Below are positions 17,314 to 25,946 of a stretch of DNA of 49,422 nucleotides, in pieces. Position numbers and translations under genes: made by a program. Source of the DNA: Fervidicella metallireducens AeB (GTDB lineage: Bacteria > Bacillota > Clostridia > Clostridiales > Caloramatoraceae). Numbering within the stretch: the stretch's first letter is position 1; every line of letters starts with the position of its first letter. Under the pieces are notes generated by a model. The model had not been told where the DNA came from. It searched no databases and saw nothing but the letters and a program-made list of their open reading frames with translations. The stretch lies in contig NZ_AZQP01000019.1 in the NCBI RefSeq assembly GCF_000601455.1, forward strand, positions 1 to 49,422, read 5' to 3'.

Positions 17314-18684
17314 ATGTCATTCTTTAAAAATATTTTTGGTCAAAATAACGATTCACCAACACAAATTCAGAGGGAGGTACAAAAAATGGATATGTTTTGT
17401 TATCAATGTGAACAAACACCTAAGGGAGGTTGCACAAAATTTGGAGTTTGCGGCAAAAATCCAGTAATCTCAAGTCTACAGGATACAATTATTTTAGGTT
17501 TAAAGGGAGTTGCAGCATATGCAACACACGCAAGACAACTTGGATATACTGATCCTGAAGTTGATGCTATTACCCATGAGGCACTCTATACTACACTTAC
17601 AAATGTCAACTTCAACCTTGAAGACCATATAAATATGGCATTAAAGGTTGGAACTGCTACCTGCAAAGTTATGGATTTATTAGATAGAGCTCATACAGAC
17701 AAACTAGGAATACCATCACCAAAGGTAGTTACTGAAGATAAGGTAGAAGGCCACTGTATACTTGTAACAGGACATAATTTATACGCTTTAGAGGAATTAT
17801 TAAAGCAAACTGAAGGAAAGGGCATTAACATTTACACCCACTCTGAAATGCTTCCTGCCCACGGATATCCAGAACTTAACAAATATCCTCATCTTAAGGG
17901 TAACGTAGGTAAAGCCTGGTATGATCAGAGAAAGGTTTTTGAAGAATTCCCAGGAGCAATACTAGTTACAACAAACTGTGTTATGCCAATTACAACTGGA
18001 AGTTACGGACATAGAACATATACTTATGATATTACTGGACTTGAAAATGTCAACAAAATTGAAAATGATGACTTCTCACCAATAATAGAAAAAGCATTAT
18101 CTCTACCTAAGGCTAATATAGATTCAGATAAAAAACTTTTAACTGGATTCCATCATCAAACAGTATTAAGTATAGCTCCAGAAATAATTGATGCTGTAAA
18201 ATCAGGCAAGATCAAAAGATTTTTTGTAATTGCAGGTTGTGATGCTCCAACAAAGGGTAGAGACTATTATAGAGAACTTGCCCTATCACTTCCAAAGGAA
18301 TGTGTACTTTTAACGACATCATGTGGAAAATTCAGATTTAATGATGTAGACTACGGAACAGTACCAGGTACAAACATTCCTAGATTTATTGACTTAGGTC
18401 AATGCAATAACTCTGTTTCTGCTGTTAAAATAGCTGTGGCTCTTGCAGAGGCATTCAATTGCTCAGTAAATGATTTACCATTAAGCATAGTTCTTTCATG
18501 GTTTGAGCAAAAAGCTGTGGCTATATTATTAGGTCTTTTCAGCTTAGGAATTCAAAACATATATGTAGGACCAAAGGCACCAGAGTTCTTAGCTCCTGGA
18601 GTTGTTGATGTACTTGTAAAGAATTTCAACCTCCATATAGTAAGTGGAGATGCCCAGGCAGATTTAAAAGAAATGATGAAATAA
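17314..18684 (+). CDS. hcp: Hydroxylamine reductase / hybrid cluster protein, short (class III-like)
   Basis: Hybrid cluster protein that reduces hydroxylamine or NO in nitrosative-stress defence. Cys29, 32, 40 and 46 give C-x2-C-x7-C-x5-C for the [4Fe-4S] cluster. Hybrid-cluster ligands are seen in GHN, HSEMLP, TTNCVMP, AGCDAP, TTSCGK and FEQKAVA. At 456 residues (432 from the inner start) it lacks about 110 residues compared with the 550-residue enzymes, as in class III Hcp. Two starts each have a strong ribosome binding site: ATG 17314 (AGGAGG) and ATG 17386 (GGGAGG). The longer form adds a 24-residue N-terminal tail. An FNR-like site lies upstream. Confidence 0.92.
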   Translation: MSFFKNIFGQNNDSPTQIQREVQKMDMFCYQCEQTPKGGCTKFGVCGKNPVISSLQDTIILGLKGVAAYATHARQLGYTDPEVDAITHEALYTTLTNVNFNLEDHINMALKVGTATCKVMDLLDRAHTDKLGIPSPKVVTEDKVEGHCILVTGHNLYALEELLKQTEGKGINIYTHSEMLPAHGYPELNKYPHLKGNVGKAWYDQRKVFEEFPGAILVTTNCVMPITTGSYGHRTYTYDITGLENVNKIENDDFSPIIEKALSLPKANIDSDKKLLTGFHHQTVLSIAPEIIDAVKSGKIKRFFVIAGCDAPTKGRDYYRELALSLPKECVLLTTSCGKFRFNDVDYGTVPGTNIPRFIDLGQCNNSVSAVKIAVALAEAFNCSVNDLPLSIVLSWFEQKAVAILLGLFSLGIQNIYVGPKAPEFLAPGVVDVLVKNFNLHIVSGDAQADLKEMMK

Positions 18685-18700
18685 TTCACTTAATAAGGCT

Positions 18701-18732
18701 GCTGCACTAGCAACTAAAAATGCTAGTGCAGC
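18701..18732 (+). terminator. Rho-independent terminator after hcp
   Basis: Perfect 12-bp stem (18701-18712 with 18721-18732), 8-nt loop, then GCCCTTTT. Confidence 0.8.
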
Positions 18733-18806
18733 GCCCTTTTAAACTTTCTTACAATTAAGACTTTTTCTTATCCTCTTTAAATTTCCAAAAAAAGTGATAG
18801 AATAAT

Positions 18807-18873
18807 ATTGTCGGTATTCTTAAAGAAACCGAACAATGATAACTCTAAAGGATTTTTCGACTTATATCCTTTG
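18807..18873 (+). promoter_or_regulatory. Structured leader of the ECF S-component gene
   Basis: Two possible hairpins occupy the leader: TCGGT-A-TTCT / AGAA-ACCGA (about 18809-18831) and AAAGGAT / ATCCTTT (about 18847-18873). They precede the AGAACGGAGG ribosome binding site. They do not match a riboswitch class that I can recognise. The leader may be regulatory or may simply contain chance stems. Confidence 0.35.
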
Positions 18874-18898
18874 TGGAGTAAGAACGGAGGTAATTAAT

Positions 18899-19489
18899 TT
18901 GGAACAAAGAGTAACAGCTAAAGGTTTAAAATTCAGCACAAGGCAGATTACCGTTATCGGATTATTATCTGCTATAAGCATTGTTCTTGGTATGACACCA
19001 CTTGGATTTATACCTATACCACCAGCTAATGCAACTATAATGCATATACCTGTCATCATAGGTGCAATAGTAGAAGGACCTGTGGTTGGTGCAATGATTG
19101 GACTTATCTTTGGAATATCTAGTATAATTAAAGCAATCACCCAACCAAACATATTATCCTTTGCCTTTTTAAATCCTATTGTATCAGTTTTACCAAGGGT
19201 TTTAATTGGTATTACGGCGTACTATGCCTACAAAGCAATCCCTGGTAAATCCCATGTAATAAAATCTGCATTTGCAGCTGCAATAGGAACTATTACAAAT
19301 ACTGCAGGAGTTTTAGGTTTTATATATCTTCTATATATCCAGAAGTTCGCCGCAGCAAGTAACATAAGTCTTGAAAAGGCTAAAGCTGTAATTATAGGAA
19401 TTGCAGCCACAAACGGAATTCCTGAAGTGTTAGTATCAATGGCAATTGTTATTCCAGTTACACTTATAATGAAAAATGTAAGAAAATAG
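18899..19489 (+). CDS. ECF transporter S component
   Basis: Substrate-binding membrane subunit of an energy-coupling factor vitamin transporter. From TTG 18899 the product is 196 residues with about six hydrophobic segments. The stretch HIPVIIGAIVEGPVVGAMIG and the following SIIKA are typical of the ECF S-component family (PF12822-like). It would share the EcfA/A'/T module encoded elsewhere. The substrate cannot be assigned. TTG 18899 is preferred over ATG 18836 because GGAGG lies 8 nt upstream of it. It precedes a P1 peptidase and threonine aldolase but is cut off from them by a terminator. Confidence 0.85.
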   Translation: MEQRVTAKGLKFSTRQITVIGLLSAISIVLGMTPLGFIPIPPANATIMHIPVIIGAIVEGPVVGAMIGLIFGISSIIKAITQPNILSFAFLNPIVSVLPRVLIGITAYYAYKAIPGKSHVIKSAFAAAIGTITNTAGVLGFIYLLYIQKFAAASNISLEKAKAVIIGIAATNGIPEVLVSMAIVIPVTLIMKNVRK

Positions 19490-19495
19490 TTATTC

Positions 19496-19519
19496 ATCCC
19501 GGCTATAGCGGGATTTTTT
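19496..19519 (+). terminator. Rho-independent terminator after the ECF S component
   Basis: ATCCCG/CGGGAT 6-bp stem, 7-nt loop and a T6 run. Confidence 0.85.
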
Positions 19520-19544
19520 AAAATATTATGGAGTGTGATTTTAC

Positions 19545-20528
19545 ATGAAGGAAATTAAAATTACTGATATTGAGGGTATTAAAATTGGTAATGCACAGGA
19601 TTATGACGCTGCTACTGGATGTACTGTGATTATATGCCAAGAAGGTGCTGTTGCTGGAGTTGATGTAAGGGGTGGCGCTCCAGGAACACGTGAAACAGAT
19701 CTTCTAAATCCAATAAATCTTGTAGACAGAATCCATGCAGTTGTACTTTCTGGTGGAAGTGCCTTTGGTCTTGATGCTTCATCTGGAATTATGAAATATC
19801 TTGAGGAGAATAATATAGGTTTTGATGTTGGTGTTACGAAGGTTCCTATTGTATGTAGTGCAGTGTTGTTTGACCTTGTAATCGGGAAAAATGATATACG
19901 CCCTGACAGCAGGATGGGATATAGTGCATGTGTAAATTCCAACTATACAAATGAACTTCAAAACGGTAATTATGGAGCTGGAACAGGGGCAACTGTTGGA
20001 AAATTTTTTGGACCGGAATATTCAATGAAGGGTGGCCTTGGTACATATTGTGTTCAGGTTGGAGATTTGAAAGTTGGTGCAATTGTAGCAGTTAACTGCC
20101 TTGGGGATGTTGTAGATACTAAATCAGGTCAAATAATAGCAGGTGCATTAACAAAAGATAAAAAAAACTTTCTTAATACCGAGAAAAGCATGATAAATAA
20201 GTATGGTGAAATCAGCAATGTCTTTAATGGCAACACTACAATTGCTACTGTTATAACAAATGCAAAACTAAATAAATCCAATGCTAATAAAATCGCTTCA
20301 ATGGCACACAATGCCTTTGGTAGAGCCATTAGACCAGCACATACAATGTATGATGGAGATACAGTTTTTACAATGGCAACTGATAAAGTATCTGCAGATA
20401 TAAACGTTGTAGGAGTTTTAGCCACAAATGTACTGGAAGAAGCCATTATAAGAGCTGTTCGCGATACATCCTCTCTTTTTGATTATAAATGTCATAAAGA
20501 TATATCTGCCTCCCATAATTATATTTAA
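19545..20528 (+). CDS. P1-family (DmpA/BapA-type) peptidase
   Basis: A 327-residue member of peptidase family S58/P1, N-terminal-nucleophile enzymes related to D-aminopeptidase DmpA and beta-peptidyl aminopeptidases. Family segments seen are GVDVRGGAPGTRETDLL near the N-terminus, VLSGGSAFGLDA, and GAGTGATVGK. The expected self-cleavage and nucleophile site falls at GNTTIATVIT, with Thr231 after Asn230. Many members have Ser or Thr there. Substrate unknown; probably short peptides or an amide. It is 45 bp upstream of threonine aldolase and probably in one operon with it. GGAGTG precedes the ATG. Confidence 0.88.
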   Translation: MKEIKITDIEGIKIGNAQDYDAATGCTVIICQEGAVAGVDVRGGAPGTRETDLLNPINLVDRIHAVVLSGGSAFGLDASSGIMKYLEENNIGFDVGVTKVPIVCSAVLFDLVIGKNDIRPDSRMGYSACVNSNYTNELQNGNYGAGTGATVGKFFGPEYSMKGGLGTYCVQVGDLKVGAIVAVNCLGDVVDTKSGQIIAGALTKDKKNFLNTEKSMINKYGEISNVFNGNTTIATVITNAKLNKSNANKIASMAHNAFGRAIRPAHTMYDGDTVFTMATDKVSADINVVGVLATNVLEEAIIRAVRDTSSLFDYKCHKDISASHNYI

Positions 20529-20573
20529 ATATACAAAATATTTATATATAATAGAGTAAAAGGGGGTTATAGG

Positions 20574-21611
20574 ATGAAATATATTGACCTTAGAAGCGAT
20601 ACAGTCACTGAACCAACTCTGGAAATGAGAGATGCTATGTACAGGGCTGTTGTTGGAGATGATGTCTATGGCGATGATCCAACAGTGAATGAACTTGAAG
20701 AATATGCAGCATATATAACTGGCAAAGAAGCTGCATTATTTGTTCCAAGCGGTACCTTTGGTAATCAACTTTCATTATTTACCCATTGCAAAAGGGGAAA
20801 TGAAGTCATCTTAGGGGATGACTGTCATATAGTTATGCATGAAGTTGGTGCTGCTTCTGTTATAGCTGGTGTGCAGCTTAGAACTTTAAAGTCTGATAAA
20901 GGTAAACTAATGCTTGAGGATATTAAAGCTAAGATTAGACAATCAGATATCCACTATCCTGAAACTGGACTAATTTGTCTTGAAAATGCTCACTCTAACG
21001 GTAGGGTTTTCTCCATTGAATATATGAAGGAAATATATAATTTGGCTGAAAAACATAACATACCTGTTCACCTGGATGGAGCAAGACTATTTAATGCTGC
21101 AACTCATCTAAATGTGGAACCAAAGGAGATAACTTCATATTGCGACTCAGTTATGTTCTGTCTATCTAAGGGTCTTTGTGCCCCTGTAGGCTCCATATTG
21201 GCAGGTAATAAAGACTTTATTGATCGTGCAAGAAAAGGTAGAAAATTGATGGGCGGTGGCTTAAGACAAGCAGGCTTCTTAGCTGCAGCAGGACTTGTTG
21301 CCCTTAAAAAAATGCCACAAAGACTACATGAAGACCATGAAAATGCAATTTTTCTGGGACAGGAACTTTCTAAAATTCCTGGAATTAATGTTTATTCTGA
21401 AGATATACATATAAATATGGTTTTCTTTGAAATTGACAAAAAAGTCTACGATACAAGCAAGTTAGTTGAAAACTTTTTAAACAGAGGAATAAAAATAAAT
21501 CCTGAAGAAGACGGCCTCATGAGGTTCGTTACAAACTATTGGGTTACCAGAGATGATATCGTATATGTAGTAGATAATTTTAAAGATTTCCTTCAGAAAA
21601 ATATGTTATAA
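20574..21611 (+). CDS. ltaE: Low-specificity L-threonine aldolase
   Basis: A 345-residue PLP enzyme of the beta-eliminating lyase family that cleaves threonine or allo-threonine to glycine and acetaldehyde. It begins with the family signature IDLRSDTVTEPT. FVPSGTFGNQL forms part of the PLP phosphate-binding region, HLDGARLFNAA holds the PLP-ring Asp168, and the PLP-binding lysine is Lys199 in CLSKGLCAPVGS. The length is standard. AGGGGG precedes the ATG. It follows the P1 peptidase closely, suggesting joint amino-acid salvage. Confidence 0.92.
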   Translation: MKYIDLRSDTVTEPTLEMRDAMYRAVVGDDVYGDDPTVNELEEYAAYITGKEAALFVPSGTFGNQLSLFTHCKRGNEVILGDDCHIVMHEVGAASVIAGVQLRTLKSDKGKLMLEDIKAKIRQSDIHYPETGLICLENAHSNGRVFSIEYMKEIYNLAEKHNIPVHLDGARLFNAATHLNVEPKEITSYCDSVMFCLSKGLCAPVGSILAGNKDFIDRARKGRKLMGGGLRQAGFLAAAGLVALKKMPQRLHEDHENAIFLGQELSKIPGINVYSEDIHINMVFFEIDKKVYDTSKLVENFLNRGIKINPEEDGLMRFVTNYWVTRDDIVYVVDNFKDFLQKNML

Positions 21612-21615
21612 GTTA

Positions 21616-21647
21616 AAATCCTCCAGATAAGAATTTCTGGAGGATTT
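21616..21647. terminator. Bidirectional terminator
   Basis: 12-bp stem AAATCCTCCAGA/TCTGGAGGATTT between the convergent threonine aldolase and zinc-ribbon genes, with TTATTTT on the plus side. Confidence 0.85.
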
Positions 21648-21655
21648 ATTTTCAT

Positions 21656-22057
21656 CTATTTTATCTCTAAAATGGCCATTCTCCCTTCACCACATTCATT
21701 ACAGGGTATCTTCATATCTTCCCCTACAAGAAGCTCATAAAGGGATAACATATTCTTACTTTCACATTTTACACAGTTTTCAATTATATCAATTTTGGGG
21801 AAATTCATCCAGGCAACCATATACTCATCAGTAGCGTCCTCTATATATCTACTCTCTCTGACAACTTCACCGCAGTTTTTACAGATTTTATCAACCCAAA
21901 AACCTGATATTCCACTTTCCTTTGCCAAGTCATTGATACCTTCAGGATATCCATAATCTTCTTCTTTTCCGTCCCTTGTCACATAGAACTCTTTTCCCCA
22001 ATAAAGAGTTTTTTCACTGCCGCAACATCGGCATTTTAATACCGCCATTTTACTCAT
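21656..22057 (-). CDS. Hypothetical protein with four CxxC motifs
   Basis: A 133-residue soluble protein with four Cys pairs: CRCC (residues 9-12), CKNC, CVKC and CNEC. This implies two zinc-ribbon-like metal sites flanking an acidic middle region. I do not recognise a named family. Zinc ribbons of this kind serve protein, RNA or DNA contacts. AGGGGTG precedes ATG 22057. It has no clear operon partner: 198 bp separate it from the PfkB kinase downstream of its promoter side. Confidence 0.65.
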   Translation of the reverse strand: MSKMAVLKCRCCGSEKTLYWGKEFYVTRDGKEEDYGYPEGINDLAKESGISGFWVDKICKNCGEVVRESRYIEDATDEYMVAWMNFPKIDIIENCVKCESKNMLSLYELLVGEDMKIPCNECGEGRMAILEIK

Positions 22058-22234
22058 GCTAACACCCCTAACATAAAATTGCTAAATTTATTTTGTATTA
22101 TTCAGTCATCCCCATTAAACCCTAATCTATATATATCACATCAACCCCCAATTTTCAATATACAATTCAAAATATTTAGAAAATTAAAACCATTCCTGCA
22201 TCACTTCGCCCTGCCTCCCAGTTAAATTCAATAA

Positions 22235-22256
22235 AAAATCCCCATAAGGGGATTTT
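22235..22256 (-). terminator. Rho-independent terminator of the PfkB-family kinase
   Basis: 9-bp stem AAAATCCCC/GGGGATTTT with a 4-nt loop. On the minus strand it is followed by a T-rich tract. Confidence 0.85.
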
Positions 22257-23184
22257 ACACAACTATTATATTCATTTTATTTTTAATTTCAGGATTAGTA
22301 CTCTCACTTATGCTAATCGTTAAAGAAGCTACCTTTGTACCAATCTGAACTGATTTTTCAATGCCATAGCCTTCTACTAAACCATATACAGTGCCTGCAA
22401 AAAACGAATCCCCTGCGCCAGTTGTATCAACAACATCTACAGGAATTACATCTTTGTGTCCAAAAACATCAGCTATTGAGTCATAATAAACAGCACCTTT
22501 TTTACCTAAAGTAACTACTATTCTTTTTAGTCCTGATTTTGTCATTTCCTTTAATACTTCTTGGGAGTCATTAATATCCTGAATTTCCCTGCCGCTTATT
22601 ATACTGAATTCGATATTGTTACATATTAAACAATCTAATCTGTTAAATATGTCTTTATTTCTTTTTATTACATCAGTATGACCTATTACTCCAAAAACCC
22701 TTTTATTATACTTCTCTGCTGCATCCAAAATTTTCTCAATATGTACAGCATCAAAGTCTAAGTCCAGAACAACGGCTTTGCAATTTTCAATTATTTCATC
22801 ACAATCCCTGTCTATTATGTCATAAATATACTTTAAATCCGGCTGGTGTGATATTGATGCTGCTATATCTCCCTTTTCATTTAAAACAACCAACCACATC
22901 CCCATGCCGTCTTTTTCAACTATATTTACAAATTCAGTATTAACTCCTTCCTTCTTCAATCGGCTTAACACTTCAATTCCTGTACCACTATTATCAACGG
23001 CTGAAATAAACCTTGTTTTAAGTCCCATATAACTTAGATTTTCAACAACATTCCTGGCTACACCACCATGTTTGAATGTAACCTTACCCACATTTGTACC
23101 CTTTGGATTTAATATATCCCTTGGAAAACCCTTTATATCCACAAAAACTGCACCAAAAACAACTATATCATACTGCTTATCCAC
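22255..23184 (-). CDS. PfkB/ribokinase-family carbohydrate or nucleoside kinase
   Basis: A 309-residue PfkB-family kinase. The substrate-side Gly-Gly motif is at residues 40-41 (HGGVARNVVENL), and the C-terminal signature DTTGAGDSFFAG at 253-264 holds the catalytic base Asp259 and the anion hole. Family members phosphorylate sugars or nucleosides (ribose, fructose, pseudouridine and others). The motifs do not fix the substrate; a pseudouridine-kinase-like role is possible but unproven. GTG start with AGAGGAGAG upstream. Its upstream neighbour in the same direction is the ABC-F gene, with a GC-rich palindrome between them. Confidence 0.88.
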   Translation of the reverse strand: MDKQYDIVVFGAVFVDIKGFPRDILNPKGTNVGKVTFKHGGVARNVVENLSYMGLKTRFISAVDNSGTGIEVLSRLKKEGVNTEFVNIVEKDGMGMWLVVLNEKGDIAASISHQPDLKYIYDIIDRDCDEIIENCKAVVLDLDFDAVHIEKILDAAEKYNKRVFGVIGHTDVIKRNKDIFNRLDCLICNNIEFSIISGREIQDINDSQEVLKEMTKSGLKRIVVTLGKKGAVYYDSIADVFGHKDVIPVDVVDTTGAGDSFFAGTVYGLVEGYGIEKSVQIGTKVASLTISISESTNPEIKNKMNIIVV

Positions 23185-23228
23185 GTTTTTCTCTCCTCTT
23201 TTCTTATGTTTTCAAACCATCAAAAGAT

Positions 23229-23242
23229 ACCTGAGCTCAGGT
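23229..23242. promoter_or_regulatory. Perfect 14-bp palindrome upstream of the PfkB kinase
   Basis: ACCTGAGCTCAGGT stands out as GC-rich in an AT-rich 107-bp gap, 45-58 bp before the kinase start. It could be an operator. Part of it can also pair with CCTGGGCT (about 23265-23272 read on the minus strand) to make a weak terminator for the ABC-F gene. Confidence 0.35.
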
Positions 23243-23291
23243 TAAACCCTTCAGCCCAGGCTTTGTTAATGTAAAAGACCTTCATTATGTT

Positions 23292-24848
23292 CTATACAAC
23301 CTTTGTCGTCCAATCCTCAACATTCCAAATATCAGTAACCCAATCTTCATAAAACTCAGGTTCATGGCATACAAGAAGAACAGTACCTTTAAATTCCTTT
23401 AAAGCCTTCTTCAATTCTTCCTTAGCATCTACATCCAAATGGTTTGTTGGTTCATCTAGAATTAACCAATTTACCTCCTTCAGCATTAACTTACACAATC
23501 TCACCTTTGCATTTTCTCCACCGCTTAAAACAGCCATTTGACTTGTGATATGGTCATTAGTTAATCCACATTTTGCAAGGGCTTGACGAACCTCATAGTT
23601 TGTTAATCCTGGATATTCATTCCATATTTCATCCATTGCAGTATTATAATTATCCCTGTTTGATTCCTGCTCGAAGTAACCCGGATATAAATATTCCCCA
23701 AGTTTAACCTCCCCTTCTACTGGTTTTAAAATCCCTAAAAGGGTCTTTAGCAGGGTGGATTTTCCCAGTCCATTTACACCTCTTATAGCAACTTTTTTAC
23801 CCCTCTCTAAAGAGATATTAAGAGGTTTAGTAAGAGGTTCATCATATCCTATTACAAGATTATTAGCTTCAAACAAGAATTTTCCTGAAGCTCTTGCCTC
23901 TTTAAATTTAAAGCTAGGCTTTATTTTTTCCTTTGGCTTTTCTATAATTTCCATCTTATCAAGCTGCTTTTGTCTGCTCTTAGCACGTCCAGTAGTTGAT
24001 ATTCTTGCTTTATTTCTTGCTATAAAATCCTCTAATTTTTCAATTTCTTTCTGCTGTCTTTCATATGCCTGTAATTGCTGTTGTTTTTTAAGCTCATACA
24101 TCTGAGTAAACTGGCTGTAATTTCCGGAATATCTTGTTAAGGTAGCATTTTCAACATGGTAAATGACATTAACAACAGAATCTAAAAACGGTATGTCATG
24201 GGAAACCAGAATAAATGCATTCTCATAATTTTGAAGATATCTTTTCAGCCATTCAATATGCTCTGCATCAAGATAATTAGTTGGCTCATCAAGGATTAAT
24301 ATCATTGGCTTCTCTAAAAGCAATTTTGTCAAAAGAACTTTCGTTCTCTGACCTCCACTAAGTTCTGACACGTCCCTCTCAAGACCTATATCTCCTAATC
24401 CTAGCCCATTGGCAACTTCCTCTATTTTTGCATCTAAGGCATAAAATCCACTATCTTCTAATGTCGTTTGAATTTCTCCAACATCCTCCATCATCTTTTC
24501 TAGTTCTTCAGGAGAAGCCTGTCCCATCTTATCATAAATCTCAAGCATTTCCGCTTCTAACTCAAACATATGCTTAAAGGCGCCTCTTAAAATATCCCTT
24601 ATAGAATTTCCCTTTTCAAGGATTGTGTGCTGATCAAGGTATCCAAAGGTAACCCTGTTACACCACTCAACCTTACCTGCATCAGGCATCAACTTACCAG
24701 TAATAATATTTAAAAATGTAGATTTTCCTTCTCCATTTGCACCAATTAAACCAACATGTTCTCCCTTTAACAAACGAAATGATACTTCTTCTAATATGGT
24801 TCTGGCACCAAAACCATGGCTGACATTTTCTACTGTTAAAATACTCAT
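23292..24848 (-). CDS. ABC-F family ATPase (ribosome-associated)
   Basis: About 518 residues with two ABC domains and no membrane segments, as in ABC-F translation factors (YkpA/Uup/EttA group). First domain: Walker A GANGEGKST (36-44), signature LSGGQRTKV, Walker B LILDEPTNYLD. Second domain: GVNGLGKST, LSGGENAKVRL, LILDEPTNHLD. Between them lies a charged linker (about 240-310) of the kind that contacts tRNA at the ribosomal E site. Antibiotic-resistance members exist, but nothing here singles it out as one. ATG 24848 has the best spacing from GGGTG. Confidence 0.92.
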   Translation of the reverse strand: MSILTVENVSHGFGARTILEEVSFRLLKGEHVGLIGANGEGKSTFLNIITGKLMPDAGKVEWCNRVTFGYLDQHTILEKGNSIRDILRGAFKHMFELEAEMLEIYDKMGQASPEELEKMMEDVGEIQTTLEDSGFYALDAKIEEVANGLGLGDIGLERDVSELSGGQRTKVLLTKLLLEKPMILILDEPTNYLDAEHIEWLKRYLQNYENAFILVSHDIPFLDSVVNVIYHVENATLTRYSGNYSQFTQMYELKKQQQLQAYERQQKEIEKLEDFIARNKARISTTGRAKSRQKQLDKMEIIEKPKEKIKPSFKFKEARASGKFLFEANNLVIGYDEPLTKPLNISLERGKKVAIRGVNGLGKSTLLKTLLGILKPVEGEVKLGEYLYPGYFEQESNRDNYNTAMDEIWNEYPGLTNYEVRQALAKCGLTNDHITSQMAVLSGGENAKVRLCKLMLKEVNWLILDEPTNHLDVDAKEELKKALKEFKGTVLLVCHEPEFYEDWVTDIWNVEDWTTKVV

Positions 24849-24938
24849 CATCTTCACCCACGCAATTAGATTTTTACTTTAATATTTTATATTAGCAAAG
24901 CTATATAAGTCAAAGAAAAACATATAACTTATCAGGTA

Positions 24939-25733
24939 TTATTTTCTAAGATTCTGATTCTTATTTCTCACCCTTTTGTTTTGTGAATCTTTTTTTAAGT
25001 CTTTTTTTACTGTTTCAGACTTAACGATTGTATGTTCAGGTTTATAATTTAATTGTCTAAATAACTCATTTAATTCCTTATCGCTTAAATCCCTCCATTG
25101 GCCTAGTGGTAAATTCCCCAGCTTAATATTCATTATCCTTACCCTTTGAAGCCTTACTACATTATATCCAAGAGCTTCACACATCCTTCTTATCTGTCTG
25201 TTTAAGCCTTGAGTTAATATTATTTGAAAAACATTATCTCTTATTTTATTTACCTTACAGGGCTTTGTAACCCTTCCCAATATTTTAACTCCACTTGACA
25301 TAGCCTGTATAAACCTTTCAGTTATTGGCTTATCAACGGTTACAATATACTCCTTCTCATGTTCATTTTCAGAGCGCAGTATTTTATTAACTATATCTCC
25401 ATCATTAGTTAGAAGTATCAATCCATCAGAATCTTTATCCAACCTGCCAATATGAAAAATTCTCTCCTTATGATTTACAAAATCGATTATATTACCGTGT
25501 ACATTTCTCTCGGTGGTACATGTTATTCCAACAGGTTTGTTTAACGCAATATAGACAAGGGGCTTTTTTTTACCTATGGGTTTTCCATCAACTTGTACTA
25601 TATCTCCCTCTTCAACTTTACTTCCCATCTCAGCTATCTTTCCATTTATTTTAACTCGTCTTTCTTCTATTAATTTATCTGCTTCACGTCTTGAACATAT
25701 ACCTGTTTCGCTTATGTATTTATTGATTCTCAC
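24939..25733 (-). CDS. rluF: 23S rRNA pseudouridine synthase, RluF/RsuA family
   Basis: About 264 residues. An N-terminal S4 RNA-binding domain ([20 protein letters not shown]) is followed by the pseudouridine synthase core with catalytic Asp in [25 protein letters not shown] and the RVRIMN segment match RluF, which modifies position 2604 of 23S rRNA. The tail is Lys-rich. The start is set at GTG 25733: AAGGAG lies 9 nt upstream and the S4 domain begins at once. ATG 25754 lies upstream of that ribosome binding site and is unlikely. It is divergent from the MarR gene. Confidence 0.88.
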   Translation of the reverse strand: MRINKYISETGICSRREADKLIEERRVKINGKIAEMGSKVEEGDIVQVDGKPIGKKKPLVYIALNKPVGITCTTERNVHGNIIDFVNHKERIFHIGRLDKDSDGLILLTNDGDIVNKILRSENEHEKEYIVTVDKPITERFIQAMSSGVKILGRVTKPCKVNKIRDNVFQIILTQGLNRQIRRMCEALGYNVVRLQRVRIMNIKLGNLPLGQWRDLSDKELNELFRQLNYKPEHTIVKSETVKKDLKKDSQNKRVRNKNQNLRK

Positions 25734-25884
25734 AAACACACGCTCCTTATGCATTTTTATTAAGCTGATATTTCTATTATTTATTCTATCCAGAATGAAC
25801 AATACTAATATACATTTACTAAAATCCAAAGTCAATTTTACTTTGATATCGTTTCATTTTTTTTACTTTTCTGTCTTTTTCTTA

Positions 25885-25913
25885 TTGACTATTGAATTTT
25901 TAGAAATTATAAT
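25885..25913 (+). promoter_or_regulatory. Strong sigma-A-type promoter for marR-MFS
   Basis: TTGACT (25885-25890), a 17-bp spacer and TATAAT (25908-25913). Expected transcription start is about 25920, 27 bp before the marR start codon. This is one of the clearest promoters in the window. Confidence 0.82.
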
Positions 25914-25946
25914 AATTAGAGAGGCGAAATATTAGGAGGAAGAATT

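Noticed and set aside
19601-20446. Several minus-strand frames within the P1 peptidase gene
   Set aside because: The plus-strand gene has family motifs throughout; the minus frames show no motif and no start signals.
23292-24848. Antibiotic-resistance ABC-F protein
   Set aside because: The sequence fits housekeeping YkpA/EttA-like proteins equally well; there is no resistance context or extended resistance loop that I can recognise.
24939-25835. Longer form of the pseudouridine synthase starting at 25835
   Set aside because: The extra N-terminal residues do not resemble the family, and the ribosome binding site at AAGGAG lies inside that extension, pointing to GTG 25733.
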